Below, in pieces: positions 7,582 to 15,749 of a DNA stretch of 46,882 bases. Numbering within the stretch: the stretch's first letter is position 1; the number at the start of each line of letters is the position of its first letter. Source of the stretch: an uncultured Collinsella sp. (GTDB lineage Bacteria > Actinomycetota > Coriobacteriia > Coriobacteriales > Coriobacteriaceae); the NCBI GenBank assembly GCA_900543945.1, contig UQTN01000002.1:1-46882 (forward strand), read 5' to 3'. Under the pieces are notes generated by a model, which made no database searches, had not been told where the DNA came from, and saw nothing but the letters and a program-made list of their open reading frames with translations. Both the position numbers and the translations under genes were made by a program.

Positions 7582-7870
7582 GAGCTGTACCTTCCGCGCG
7601 GGAACAATCAAGATGACACGGATTATATCGCCGAAGTCGTCATTCGCTCTATTGCTGCGAGCTACTGAATCTGGCAACCTCTGGCCAACCCTTACGGTTT
7701 CATGTCGTGATCCATATCGGCGCTGATTAATGTCCGTGATGCTTCTGCTTGCACCTTCTTTGGAGAGCGCGAGCGAGAGATGCGATCTACAGACGTCTGA
7801 ATAGCTCCATCCGTTTTGGTTACAACAAAATGTGTGCCGCGCGCCTGCGGCATGAAGAAGGGAGATTCTT

Positions 7871-8401
7871 GTGAATATCGTTGTATTGAGCGGTAGCCCG
7901 CGTAAGGGCGCCAATACAGATACCATGGTCGAGGCGTTTGCCGAGACCGCGCGTGAGGGCGGCAATACGGTCGAGGTCGTCCGCGTTGCCAGCAAGAAGA
8001 TCGCCGGCTGCTTGGGATGCCAGTACTGCTTCGCTCATGAGGGCGTCTGCGTGCAGAAGGATGACATGGTCAACGTGATCGAGTCGCTGAAAGACGCAGA
8101 TATGGTCGTCTTTGCCTCGCCTATCTACTGGTTCGATATCACTGCGCAGGAGAAGGCTGTCATCGACCGCCTGTACGCCTTCGGTGCTACGGGCTTCCCG
8201 TTCACCAAGACGGCCCTTTTGCTCGATAGCCACAGCGAGGGCGTCTATGATGCGGCGATCGCCATGTACAAGTCCACGTGCGCATACTGCAAGTGGGAGG
8301 ACCAGGGCATTGTCACCATCAGCGGTATGACCGAGCGCGACAGCATGGCCTCCTCGCCCAAGCTGGAAGAGGTGCGAGAGCTCGCTCGCAAGCTCGCCTA
8401 A
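7871..8401 (+). CDS. NADPH-dependent FMN reductase/flavodoxin-family protein
   Basis: A 176-residue flavoprotein. The N-terminal VVLSGSPRKGANTDTM is the FMN phosphate-binding loop, CLGCQYC (about residues 37-43) with a later GVCVQKDDM is the cysteine segment of the iron-sulfur-flavoprotein-like reductases, and ASPIYWFDIT is the second flavin-contact motif. It probably reduces FMN or a quinone-like substrate with NAD(P)H in the cytoplasm. The GTG at 7871 is supported by AAGGGAG upstream. It is divergent from the DUF262 gene and seems to be a single-gene unit; a downstream AT-rich stretch carries the next promoter. Confidence 0.9.
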   Translation: MNIVVLSGSPRKGANTDTMVEAFAETAREGGNTVEVVRVASKKIAGCLGCQYCFAHEGVCVQKDDMVNVIESLKDADMVVFASPIYWFDITAQEKAVIDRLYAFGATGFPFTKTALLLDSHSEGVYDAAIAMYKSTCAYCKWEDQGIVTISGMTERDSMASSPKLEEVRELARKLA

Positions 8402-8581
8402 GGGCAAGAAGAGCGCATGGCAATCGGTGTTGGTGGAAATGCTTGCTGTCCTTACCGAGAGATAGGGGCGCATTCCCTCAAGCGCCGTATAGAACAATTT
8501 TTAAACGCAGAAAAATAACTGAAAACAAATTAATCCGCGTTAAAATATTGTCAAACAGAAGTTAATGAGGGAAGGTTGCGT

Positions 8582-9871
8582 ATGCGTCGCAAGGCAGACG
8601 AGCTACTTAGGGAATGGCGAGACAGAGCTGATAGAAAACCTTTGCTGGTCAAAGGCGTGCGCCAGTGTGGCAAGACCTATTTGCTCAGAACGTACGCCCA
8701 GGATCTTTTCGAATCGGTTGTCTACGTTAATCTTGAGAACGACCGGTCGGCGCGAGCGGATTTTTCGGGCGGTCTTGACCCTCATTCGATTGTGCGCGCG
8801 ATCGAGGCTCGTACGGGACAGCGTATCGTGCCTGGCAAAACCTTACTGTTCATTGACGAGATCCAGGCATGCGAGGAAGCGCTCACTTCCCTTAAATACT
8901 TTTGCGAAGATGCTCCCGAGTATTACGTTGCGGCTGCCGGGTCGCTTCTTGGGGTTGCCATTAACCATCAGTCGTATTCGTTCCCCGTCGGAAAGACCGA
9001 CTTGATCGAGATGACTCCACTCGATTTCGAGGAGTTTCTCTGGGCAATGGGGCACGATCAGCTGGTCGATGAGATACGCTCGTCATTCGAGTTAATGGGT
9101 CCTCTTGCGCCAAGCCTTCATGAAAAGGCGCTTAGGCTCTATCGACAGTATCTTGTTGTTGGCGGAATGCCCGAGGCGGTCCAAACGTATATCGATGATC
9201 AGTCAATCATTGATGTGGCCGAAAAGCATCGGATTATTCTCGACGGATATTCCGCCGACACCAATAAATATGCTGATGAACGCTTGAGCGCAAAGACGCG
9301 TGCGTGCTTCGATTCCATTCCACAGCAGCTTGCCAAAGAGAATCGCAAATTTCAATACAAGGTAGTGCGAGCGGGGGGCAATGCGTCTCTCTTTGGAGAT
9401 GCTCTCGACTGGCTTGTATTGTCGGGTACGGTGGCGCGCTGCAGCCTAGTCGGGCAGATCGAAAGCCCTTTAGAGGCCTTCGTTAACCCTTCTGCTTTTA
9501 AAATCTATCAGGCGGATACAGGGCTGCTCGTCTCCAAGGCCGGTGCTCAACGCGCCGATATTCTTGCCGGCATCGGCGGCACATTCATGGGTGCACTTAC
9601 CGAAAACTACGTCGCCCAACAGCTTTCAGCCATGGGCTATCCGCTGCATTATTGGGCGCGAGATAATCGTGCGGAAATCGACTTTGTAGTAGAGAAGCAG
9701 GGATGCTTGTCTGCGATTGAAGTCAAGGCGGGAGAGAACACAAGATCTCGAAGCCTGTCCTCACTTAAAAAGACCCATCCGGGCGTACGCCTTATCAGGC
9801 TATCGACTAAGCCCTTTGGAATGAATGATGGGCTTATGTCTGTTCCACTTTATGCGGCATTTTGTCTATAG
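8582..9871 (+). CDS. AAA ATPase with DUF4143 domain
   Basis: A 429-residue ATPase of the AAA_14/DUF4143 group. The Walker A motif GVRQCGKT is at residues 25-32 and Walker B is LLFIDEIQ near residue 90; ...AAAGSLLG follows as sensor region. The C-terminal DUF4143 part ends in EIDFVVEKQGCLSAIEVKAG, which resembles the core of PD-(D/E)XK nucleases. The ATG at 8582 has GAGGGAAGG six bases upstream; a TTG six bases earlier is less likely. These proteins are common in gut anaerobes, often as single genes in variable regions, and their role is not settled. AT-rich DNA upstream (8500-8560) probably holds its promoter. Confidence 0.92.
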   Translation: MRRKADELLREWRDRADRKPLLVKGVRQCGKTYLLRTYAQDLFESVVYVNLENDRSARADFSGGLDPHSIVRAIEARTGQRIVPGKTLLFIDEIQACEEALTSLKYFCEDAPEYYVAAAGSLLGVAINHQSYSFPVGKTDLIEMTPLDFEEFLWAMGHDQLVDEIRSSFELMGPLAPSLHEKALRLYRQYLVVGGMPEAVQTYIDDQSIIDVAEKHRIILDGYSADTNKYADERLSAKTRACFDSIPQQLAKENRKFQYKVVRAGGNASLFGDALDWLVLSGTVARCSLVGQIESPLEAFVNPSAFKIYQADTGLLVSKAGAQRADILAGIGGTFMGALTENYVAQQLSAMGYPLHYWARDNRAEIDFVVEKQGCLSAIEVKAGENTRSRSLSSLKKTHPGVRLIRLSTKPFGMNDGLMSVPLYAAFCL

Positions 9872-9893
9872 GGATGATGCTGGTGTAATGCAT

Positions 9894-9931
9894 GGGGCCC
9901 AGGGCGCAGCGTTTACTGCGCTCCGGGCCCC
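9894..9931. terminator. Terminator hairpin between convergent ATPase and topoisomerase genes
   Basis: A 16-bp stem with two mismatches (GGGGCCCAGGGCGCAG against its partner, 6-nt loop) lies 22 bases after the ATPase stop and 39 bases before the end of the ParC-like gene. There is no clear T run, but strength and position suit bidirectional termination. Confidence 0.7.
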
Positions 9932-9970
9932 GCTGCTTAGTTAAACCATGACGGTTTGGTCGCCGTCGTC

Positions 9971-12211
9971 CTAGTCAAACAAACTCGGCATGTCGTTTTC
10001 CTTCATGAGGGCACCGGCAGAGGGCAGGCTCTGCGCGGTGAACTTCTCGGCCGAGACGCCGGCGCCAAGAATCTCCTCGGTCGTGCCGACAGTGGTGACC
10101 GAGCGGCCCTTCTTGGCCGTGAAAGCCTGGACGCCCTGCGTGTTGGTGGTCGTCTTGGTCTTGAGCAGCGACGTGTTGAAGTTCATCAGGCGGTAGTCGC
10201 TCGAGACCAGCGCGAGGTCGCGGTCTTCCTTGAGCACCTGCGCATACAGCAGCTTGCTGCCGCCGTAGATGGCGTTCTTGAGGCGCTTGCGGTTGGTCTT
10301 GGTGACGTATCCAGAAAGCGCGACGCGCACCACGCGGCCGTTCTCAAAGACGAACAGCACATCGGCCTTGTAATCCTCGGGGTCGATGACCCAGATGACA
10401 CTCTCGTCGGGTTCCATCTCAAGATCGGTCGGCAGGTACGAGCCCAGTTGGGCCGACTTGGTGTCCTCAAACGCCGAAACCTTGCACTTGTACACCTGGC
10501 TCTTATTGGTAAAGACCAGCAGCTCGTGGGTGTTGGAGGACGGGAACTCGATAAAGGGTTTGTCGCCGTCCTTGTACTTGAGCGTGGTCGCCTTCTTGAG
10601 CACGCGGTCCGTCATCTTCTTAAGGTAGCCGTCGCGCGAGAGCATGATGGTGACCGGGTACTCCTCGACCTCGGGCTCCAAGCTTACCTCGATAACCTCA
10701 TGGGGCTCAATCCTGCCCGTGCGGCGCGGCATCACGTACTTCTTGTTGACCGCTGCCAGCTCGTCGCTGATGACCTTCTTGATGTTCTCTTCGCTGGAGA
10801 GGATCTCCTCAAGCTCGGCAATCTCGCCCTCGAGCTTGGCGATGTCCTTGGTGCGGTTGAGGATGTACTCCTCGTTGATGTTGCGGAGCTTGAGCTCGGC
10901 GACAAACTCGGCCTGGGTCTCGTCGATGTCGAAACCCTTCATAAGGTTGGGTACAACCTCTGCCTCGAGCTTAGTGCCGCGGATGATGGCGATGGCCTTG
11001 TCGATGTCGAGCAGAATTGCCTCAAGGCCGTGCAGCAGGTGCAGGCGCTCGGACTTTTTGCCCAGGTCAAAGTTAATGCGGCGACGCGTGGACTCAATAC
11101 GCCACTTGACCCACTCGTGCAGAATCTGGCGCACGCCCATAACACGGGGATAGCCGTCGACGAGCACGTTGAAGTTGCACGAGAACGAATCCTGCAGCGT
11201 GGTCGAGCGATAGAGCTTGGCCATGAGCTTGTCGGGGTCGACACCGCGCTTAAGGTCGATGGCGATACGCAGACCCGAAAGGTCGGTTTCATCGCGGATG
11301 TCTGCGATCTCCTTGACCTTGCCCTCCTTGGAGAGCTTGACGATGCGCTCGATGATGACATCGGTCTTGGTGGTGTAGGGGATCTCGTAGACCTCGATGA
11401 TGCGCTCTTCGGGAATCCAGCGCCAGCGGGAGCGAATCTGGAAGCTGCCCAGGCCGGTCTCGACGATCTTCTCCATCTCCTCGCGGCGGTAGATAATCTC
11501 GCCGCCGGTCGAGAAGTCGGGCATGGGCATGTACTCGAGCAGGTCGCAGTCGGGATCCTGCAGGTAGTGCATCGTGGCGGTGCAGACCTCGTTGAGGTTG
11601 AAACCGCAGATGTCGGACGCCATGGCGACGCCGATGCCCTTATTGGCCGAGACAAGGATGTTGGGGAACGTGGTGGGCAGCAGGCGCGGCTCCTTCATGG
11701 CGCCGTCGTAGCTGTCGACGAAGTCGACCGGGTCCTTGTCGATGTCCTTGAAGATCTCGGCGCTGATGGGGGAGAGCTTGGCCTCGGTGTAACGCGAGGC
11801 GGCGTAGCTCAGGTCGCCCGAATAGTACTTGCCAAAGTTGCCCTTCGACTCCACGAAGGGGGCAAGCAGCGCTTCGTTGCCCGTCGCCAGGCGCACCATC
11901 GTTTCGTAGATCGCGGCATCGCCGTGCGGGTTGAGCTTCATGGTCTGACCCACGATGTTGGCGCTCTTCTGGCGCTCGCCCTTGAGCAGGCCCATCTTGT
12001 ACATGGTGTAGAGCAGCTTGCGGTGCGAGGGTTTGAAGCCGTCGATCTCGGGGAATGCGCGCGAGACGTTGACGCTCATGGCGTAGGGCATGTAGTTGAC
12101 CTCGAGCGTCTGCGTGATCGGCTGGTCGGTGACCTCGGAGTGCAGGCCGATGACGTTCTCGGCGTTGACCTGCTTTTTCTTTGGCTGGTTCTTCGTCTTC
12201 TTCTTTGCCAC
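9971..12211 (-). CDS. Type IIA topoisomerase subunit A, ParC/GyrA-like
   Basis: A 746-residue DNA-cutting subunit. The active-site tyrosine is Tyr141 in AASRYTEAKL, and the winged-helix region carries PHGDAAIYETMVRLA. Six-bladed C-terminal repeats are present (FVFENGRVVRVALSGY, KGRSVTTVG), but no canonical GyrA box of the QRRGGKG kind is seen, and the protein is about 80-100 residues shorter than typical GyrA. This points to a decatenating ParC-type enzyme. The positions matching E. coli GyrA Ser83 and Asp87 are Ala99 and Glu103. The N-terminus is lysine-rich (MAKKKTKNQPKKK). It follows the ParE-like gene by 45 bases in the same direction; together they form the A2B2 enzyme that passes one duplex through another. 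Confidence 0.9.
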   Translation of the reverse strand: MAKKKTKNQPKKKQVNAENVIGLHSEVTDQPITQTLEVNYMPYAMSVNVSRAFPEIDGFKPSHRKLLYTMYKMGLLKGERQKSANIVGQTMKLNPHGDAAIYETMVRLATGNEALLAPFVESKGNFGKYYSGDLSYAASRYTEAKLSPISAEIFKDIDKDPVDFVDSYDGAMKEPRLLPTTFPNILVSANKGIGVAMASDICGFNLNEVCTATMHYLQDPDCDLLEYMPMPDFSTGGEIIYRREEMEKIVETGLGSFQIRSRWRWIPEERIIEVYEIPYTTKTDVIIERIVKLSKEGKVKEIADIRDETDLSGLRIAIDLKRGVDPDKLMAKLYRSTTLQDSFSCNFNVLVDGYPRVMGVRQILHEWVKWRIESTRRRINFDLGKKSERLHLLHGLEAILLDIDKAIAIIRGTKLEAEVVPNLMKGFDIDETQAEFVAELKLRNINEEYILNRTKDIAKLEGEIAELEEILSSEENIKKVISDELAAVNKKYVMPRRTGRIEPHEVIEVSLEPEVEEYPVTIMLSRDGYLKKMTDRVLKKATTLKYKDGDKPFIEFPSSNTHELLVFTNKSQVYKCKVSAFEDTKSAQLGSYLPTDLEMEPDESVIWVIDPEDYKADVLFVFENGRVVRVALSGYVTKTNRKRLKNAIYGGSKLLYAQVLKEDRDLALVSSDYRLMNFNTSLLKTKTTTNTQGVQAFTAKKGRSVTTVGTTEEILGAGVSAEKFTAQSLPSAGALMKENDMPSLFD

Positions 12212-12256
12212 GATTTCCTCTTGAACTTCTTATGGGCCGTCGTTATCGATTTGCTG

Positions 12257-14254
12257 CTATTGCAGGTCCAGCTGGTCCAGGTATTCCTTGCCGTGCTCGG
12301 AGATATGGCGCTTGCGGCCCGCCTCGTCGTTGCCCAGCAACAGGTTGAACATGGTTTCCATCTTGGTGACGTCCTCGGGCTCCACCTTGATCAGGCGGCG
12401 CGTCTCGGGGTTCATGGTGGTGAGCCACATCATGTCCGGATCGTTCTCACCAAGACCCTTGGAGCGGTTGATGGAGCACTTCTGGTCGCCGATCTCCTTG
12501 AGGATGCCGTTCTTCTCGAGCTCGGTGTAGGCAAAGTAGGTCTTCTCTTTGCAGTTGATCTCGTAGAGCGGCGACTCGGCGATATACACGTAGCCCTCGT
12601 CGATAAGTGTGGGCACCAGGCGGTAGAGCATGGTGAGCACGAGCGTGCGGATGTGGTAGCCGTCGACGTCGGCGTCCGTACAGATGATGACCTTGTTCCA
12701 GTTGAGGTTATCCAGGTCAAAGGCACCAAGGTTCTTGATGCGCTTGTCCTTGATCTCCACGCCGCAGCCCAGCACGCGCATAAGGTCCATGATGATGTCG
12801 GACTTAAAGATGCGCGGGTAGTCCTCCTTCAGGCAGTTGAGGATCTTGCCGCGGACGGGCATAACACCCTGGAACTCGGCGTCGCGCGACGTGCGGATGG
12901 CGCCTGCTGCCGAGTCGCCCTCTACGATGTAGATCTCGCGACGGTTCTTGTCCTTGGAGCGGCAGTCGATGAACTTCTGCACGCGGTTGGCCATGTCGGT
13001 CTTTTGCTGCAGGTTGGTCTTGATGCTCTGGCGCGTCTTTTCGGCATTCTCACGCGAGCGCTTGTTGATGAGCACCTGCTCCATGATCTTGTTGGCGGCG
13101 TCTTTGTTCTCGATCAGATAGGTCGAGAGGCGCTCCTTAAAGAATGCTGTCATCGCCTGCTGGATAAAGCGGTTGTTGATGGCCTTCTTGGTCTGGTTTT
13201 CGTAGGACGTCTGGGTGGAGAAGCAGTTGGTCACCAGTACCAGGCAGTCCTGGACGTCTTGCCACTTAATGCCGCTCTCGTTTTTGTTGTACTTGCCCTG
13301 TTGCTTGATGTAGGCGTCGACGGCGCTGGTCAGAGCACTGCGGGCCGCCTTCTCGGGCGAACCGCCGTTCTCGAGCCAGGAGGAATTGTGGTAGTACTCC
13401 TGCATCATGAAAGTGCGCGAGAAGCACATGCAAGCAGTGATTTTTACGTTGTAATCGGGCAGGTCCTCGCGATCGCGACCGCGACGGTCGGCCTCGATAA
13501 AGAAGGGCTCGGTAAGGTAGTCGGTACCGACCTTCTCGAGCACGTAGTCCTCGATGCCCTTGGGATAGCAAAAATCCTCTTCGGAAAACTCGCCATCGTC
13601 GCCCTCGATGCGCAGGCGGAAGGTCACGTTGGCGTTGACCACGGCCTGACGGCGCATGGTCTCGCGATACCAGTCGTGGGGAATGCTAATCGAGGTAAAG
13701 ACCTCAAGATCGGGGCGCCACTTGATGGTGGTGCCGGTGCGGTTCTCGTCGCTGGGCTCAATCTCGAGTGCCTTCTTCTTGGCGCCGACGACCTTGCCTT
13801 TCTTAAAGTGCAGGGAGTACTTGTTGCCGTCGCGCCAGACGGTGACGTCCATGTACTCGGAAGCGTACTGGGTCGCGCACGAGCCCAGGCCGTTGGTGCC
13901 GAGCGAGAAGTCGTAGTCGCCGCCCTGGTTGTTGTTGTACTTGCCGCCGGCGTAGAGCTCGCAGAAGACGAGCTCCCAGTTAAAGCGCTTCTCGGAAGGG
14001 TTCCAGTCGAGCGGGCAGCCACGGCCATTGTCCTCTACCTGAATAGAGCCATCGCGAAAGGCGGTGAGGGTGATGAGCTTGCCGTAGCCCTGGCGCGCCT
14101 CGTCAACGGCGTTGGACAGGATCTCGAAGGCGGCATGCGCGCAACCGTCGAGTCCGTCCGAGCCAAAGATGACGGCGGGGCGCAGGCGTACGCGCTCCTC
14201 GTCCTTGAGCTGGCGGATACTGTCGTTACCATAGTTTGCGGTGTTTTTTGCCAT
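12257..14254 (-). CDS. Type IIA topoisomerase subunit B, ParE/GyrB-like (divergent)
   Basis: A 665-residue ATPase subunit. The GHKL ATP site is seen as Glu44/Asn48/Asp51 (AAFEILSNAVDEA), DNGRGCP (75-81) and GTNGLGSCATQYAS (119-132), where most family members have GLHGVGAS. The TOPRIM domain has EGDSAAG (445-451), TDADVDG (526-532) and SKGLGEND. The canonical QxPRYKGLGEM sequence is replaced by INRSKGLGEND. These changes and the partner's missing GyrA box place the pair in a divergent branch rather than the main gyrase, which is probably elsewhere in the genome. It is first in the two-gene unit. Confidence 0.9.
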   Translation of the reverse strand: MAKNTANYGNDSIRQLKDEERVRLRPAVIFGSDGLDGCAHAAFEILSNAVDEARQGYGKLITLTAFRDGSIQVEDNGRGCPLDWNPSEKRFNWELVFCELYAGGKYNNNQGGDYDFSLGTNGLGSCATQYASEYMDVTVWRDGNKYSLHFKKGKVVGAKKKALEIEPSDENRTGTTIKWRPDLEVFTSISIPHDWYRETMRRQAVVNANVTFRLRIEGDDGEFSEEDFCYPKGIEDYVLEKVGTDYLTEPFFIEADRRGRDREDLPDYNVKITACMCFSRTFMMQEYYHNSSWLENGGSPEKAARSALTSAVDAYIKQQGKYNKNESGIKWQDVQDCLVLVTNCFSTQTSYENQTKKAINNRFIQQAMTAFFKERLSTYLIENKDAANKIMEQVLINKRSRENAEKTRQSIKTNLQQKTDMANRVQKFIDCRSKDKNRREIYIVEGDSAAGAIRTSRDAEFQGVMPVRGKILNCLKEDYPRIFKSDIIMDLMRVLGCGVEIKDKRIKNLGAFDLDNLNWNKVIICTDADVDGYHIRTLVLTMLYRLVPTLIDEGYVYIAESPLYEINCKEKTYFAYTELEKNGILKEIGDQKCSINRSKGLGENDPDMMWLTTMNPETRRLIKVEPEDVTKMETMFNLLLGNDEAGRKRHISEHGKEYLDQLDLQ

Positions 14255-14622
14255 ACTCGCTCTCTCGGTGCTCCTTTGCTGCGTTTAAGTCATATAGATA
14301 GTCAAGGTAGCATAGCCCAGCCCTTGGGCGATTCCACCCAACACGAAATCCATCGAACAATCGTTCGGATTAACGGGTAAAACGTGTCGTGCGGATTGTT
14401 GTTCCGAATCGAACATTGGGACAAGCGTCTCGTTTTATGGGCCACGGGCGTGCGTGTGCGAGTCCCTTTGGCCCATAAGGAACGCTGGCGGGTCGTTATT
14501 TGGGCCGTGGGTCACTTCGCCGGCGTCGTGTTTCGTCATACGCTCATAGTGGAAGCCGATGCCACGGGGTCGACTTGGGACTCGGGCAACGGATGAGCTG
14601 CAAGCCGAAAGGAGCGGTGAGG
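14255..14622. other. Intergenic region between topoisomerase operon and lipoprotein gene
   Basis: About 370 bases separate these divergent genes. No convincing coding frame is seen. It should hold promoters for both directions. A 9-bp perfect inverted repeat (TATGGGCCA at 14436-14444 and its complement at 14469-14477) could form a hairpin in the lipoprotein leader. Confidence 0.5.
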
Positions 14623-15639
14623 ATGATGAAGCCCATGACGAAGAAGCTGCTGTTAGGAATTCCCACCGTGACGCTTTCGGCCGTGCTGGCATGTACGGCG
14701 GCCGGCTGCGGCGGTAATGCGCCGAGTGGCTCGGGCGGGAGCGCACCTGTGCAGGAGAAGGCCGAGAAGCCCAAGGCCTATGAGTCGCAGACGGTCGAGG
14801 TGGCAGGCATTACCTATGAGTCGGTGGCTCACGGTACGTTCTATCGCGGTGATGCCAAGAAGCAGGACGGCTTTTACCTGCACATCAAGATTACCAACAA
14901 CAACACAAAGAACAGGACGTTCAGTTCCTTTAACGTGCATGCTGCCCAGGGCGATCTTGAGGCAGGCGACCCGTTGTTTACTTCCGGCAAGGCGGCCGTG
15001 CTCGACTACGTTGCAAGCGAGGCTCCCGATGAGCTTCACGAGGGCATCGATCTTTCCAAGAGGCCAGATATCGGCCCGGGCGAGACCGTTGAGTACGTGT
15101 ATTTCTGGGCCCCCAAGACGGCGTACTACGGGCCCATCACTGTCGAGTTCGTAGACGCTTACGCCCCCGCCAAGAATCATGAGGCCATGCACTTTGACAC
15201 CACGGGATGCGAGACCAAGGAGTTCAAGGCGGCCGGCGGCGTGGCCGATTCTGGTGACGCGGCCAATATGACCGGCATCGCTTGCGCATCGTACAGTATC
15301 GAGGCCGCCGATGGGTACACGCTGGATTCGTCCAACGAAGAGCACGAAAAGGCAAACTTCTTCCACGACGAGACTGGAGGACGCCTGAACATCAGCATCT
15401 TCCCGCGCTCGCCGGAGGAGGAAGTTGCAAGCCTGGAGCAGATCTATGAAGGCAAGGAAACGACAACCGACCAGGTCGAGTACAACGGCATAACGTGGCT
15501 GCGCTTTACCGGTCCCGACAACGGCCATACGCTATTTGCGACGGCTCCCGCGACGGGCGAGACCGTCCGCGTGTCGATTGGCTGGAAGATCGACTGGGAT
15601 GCCGCCGTGCCCATGATGGAGGCACTGAAGCTCAAGTAA
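14623..15639 (+). CDS. Secreted lipoprotein with DUF5067-like domain
   Basis: A 338-residue lipoprotein. The N-terminus MMKPMTKKLLLGIP leads into a hydrophobic signal ending in a lipobox before Cys (ACTAAGC), followed by a Gly/Ser linker. Residues about 50-185 show the pattern GFYLHIKITNNNTKNRTFSS and GPGETVEYVYFW, as in DUF5067/DUF4352 immunoglobulin-like domains that occur outside the membrane. The last 120 residues form a second unknown domain. The ATG at 14623 has AAAGGAG 8 bases upstream; the longer frame starts inside the leader hairpin region. It is monocistronic and followed by a strong terminator. Its partner and ligand are unknown. Confidence 0.85.
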   Translation: MMKPMTKKLLLGIPTVTLSAVLACTAAGCGGNAPSGSGGSAPVQEKAEKPKAYESQTVEVAGITYESVAHGTFYRGDAKKQDGFYLHIKITNNNTKNRTFSSFNVHAAQGDLEAGDPLFTSGKAAVLDYVASEAPDELHEGIDLSKRPDIGPGETVEYVYFWAPKTAYYGPITVEFVDAYAPAKNHEAMHFDTTGCETKEFKAAGGVADSGDAANMTGIACASYSIEAADGYTLDSSNEEHEKANFFHDETGGRLNISIFPRSPEEEVASLEQIYEGKETTTDQVEYNGITWLRFTGPDNGHTLFATAPATGETVRVSIGWKIDWDAAVPMMEALKLK

Positions 15640-15667
15640 CGCCGCGATTCTTACGTCAGGCGACTCA

Positions 15668-15702
15668 GGGCTGGCTCCGAGTTATCGGGGCCAGCCCCTT
15701 TT
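15668..15702 (+). terminator. Rho-independent terminator after lipoprotein gene
   Basis: A GC-rich stem (GGGCTGGCTCCGA paired with TCGGGGCCAGCCC, 4-nt loop, one internal mismatch region) followed by CTTTT, 28 bases after the stop codon. Confidence 0.85.
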
Positions 15703-15749
15703 GGTGTTCGATGAGCCGAGTCGGCGTCTCACACAAAAGTAACTAGGAG

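Noticed and set aside
7582..7995. Upstream extension of the DUF262 frame (138 codons)
   Set aside because: It would cover the divergent promoter area and the start of the FMN-reductase gene; the DUF262 family start and ribosome binding site are at 7581.
9956..14380. A 1,474-codon plus-strand open frame
   Set aside because: It is exactly antisense to the two topoisomerase genes, whose motifs are unmistakable. Low-complexity Leu/Val/Asp/Gly content is typical of the shadow frame opposite a biased high-GC gene.
14436..14477. tRNA-like or riboswitch hairpin before the lipoprotein gene
   Set aside because: A 9-bp inverted repeat is present, but no cloverleaf, T-loop or known riboswitch core could be matched.
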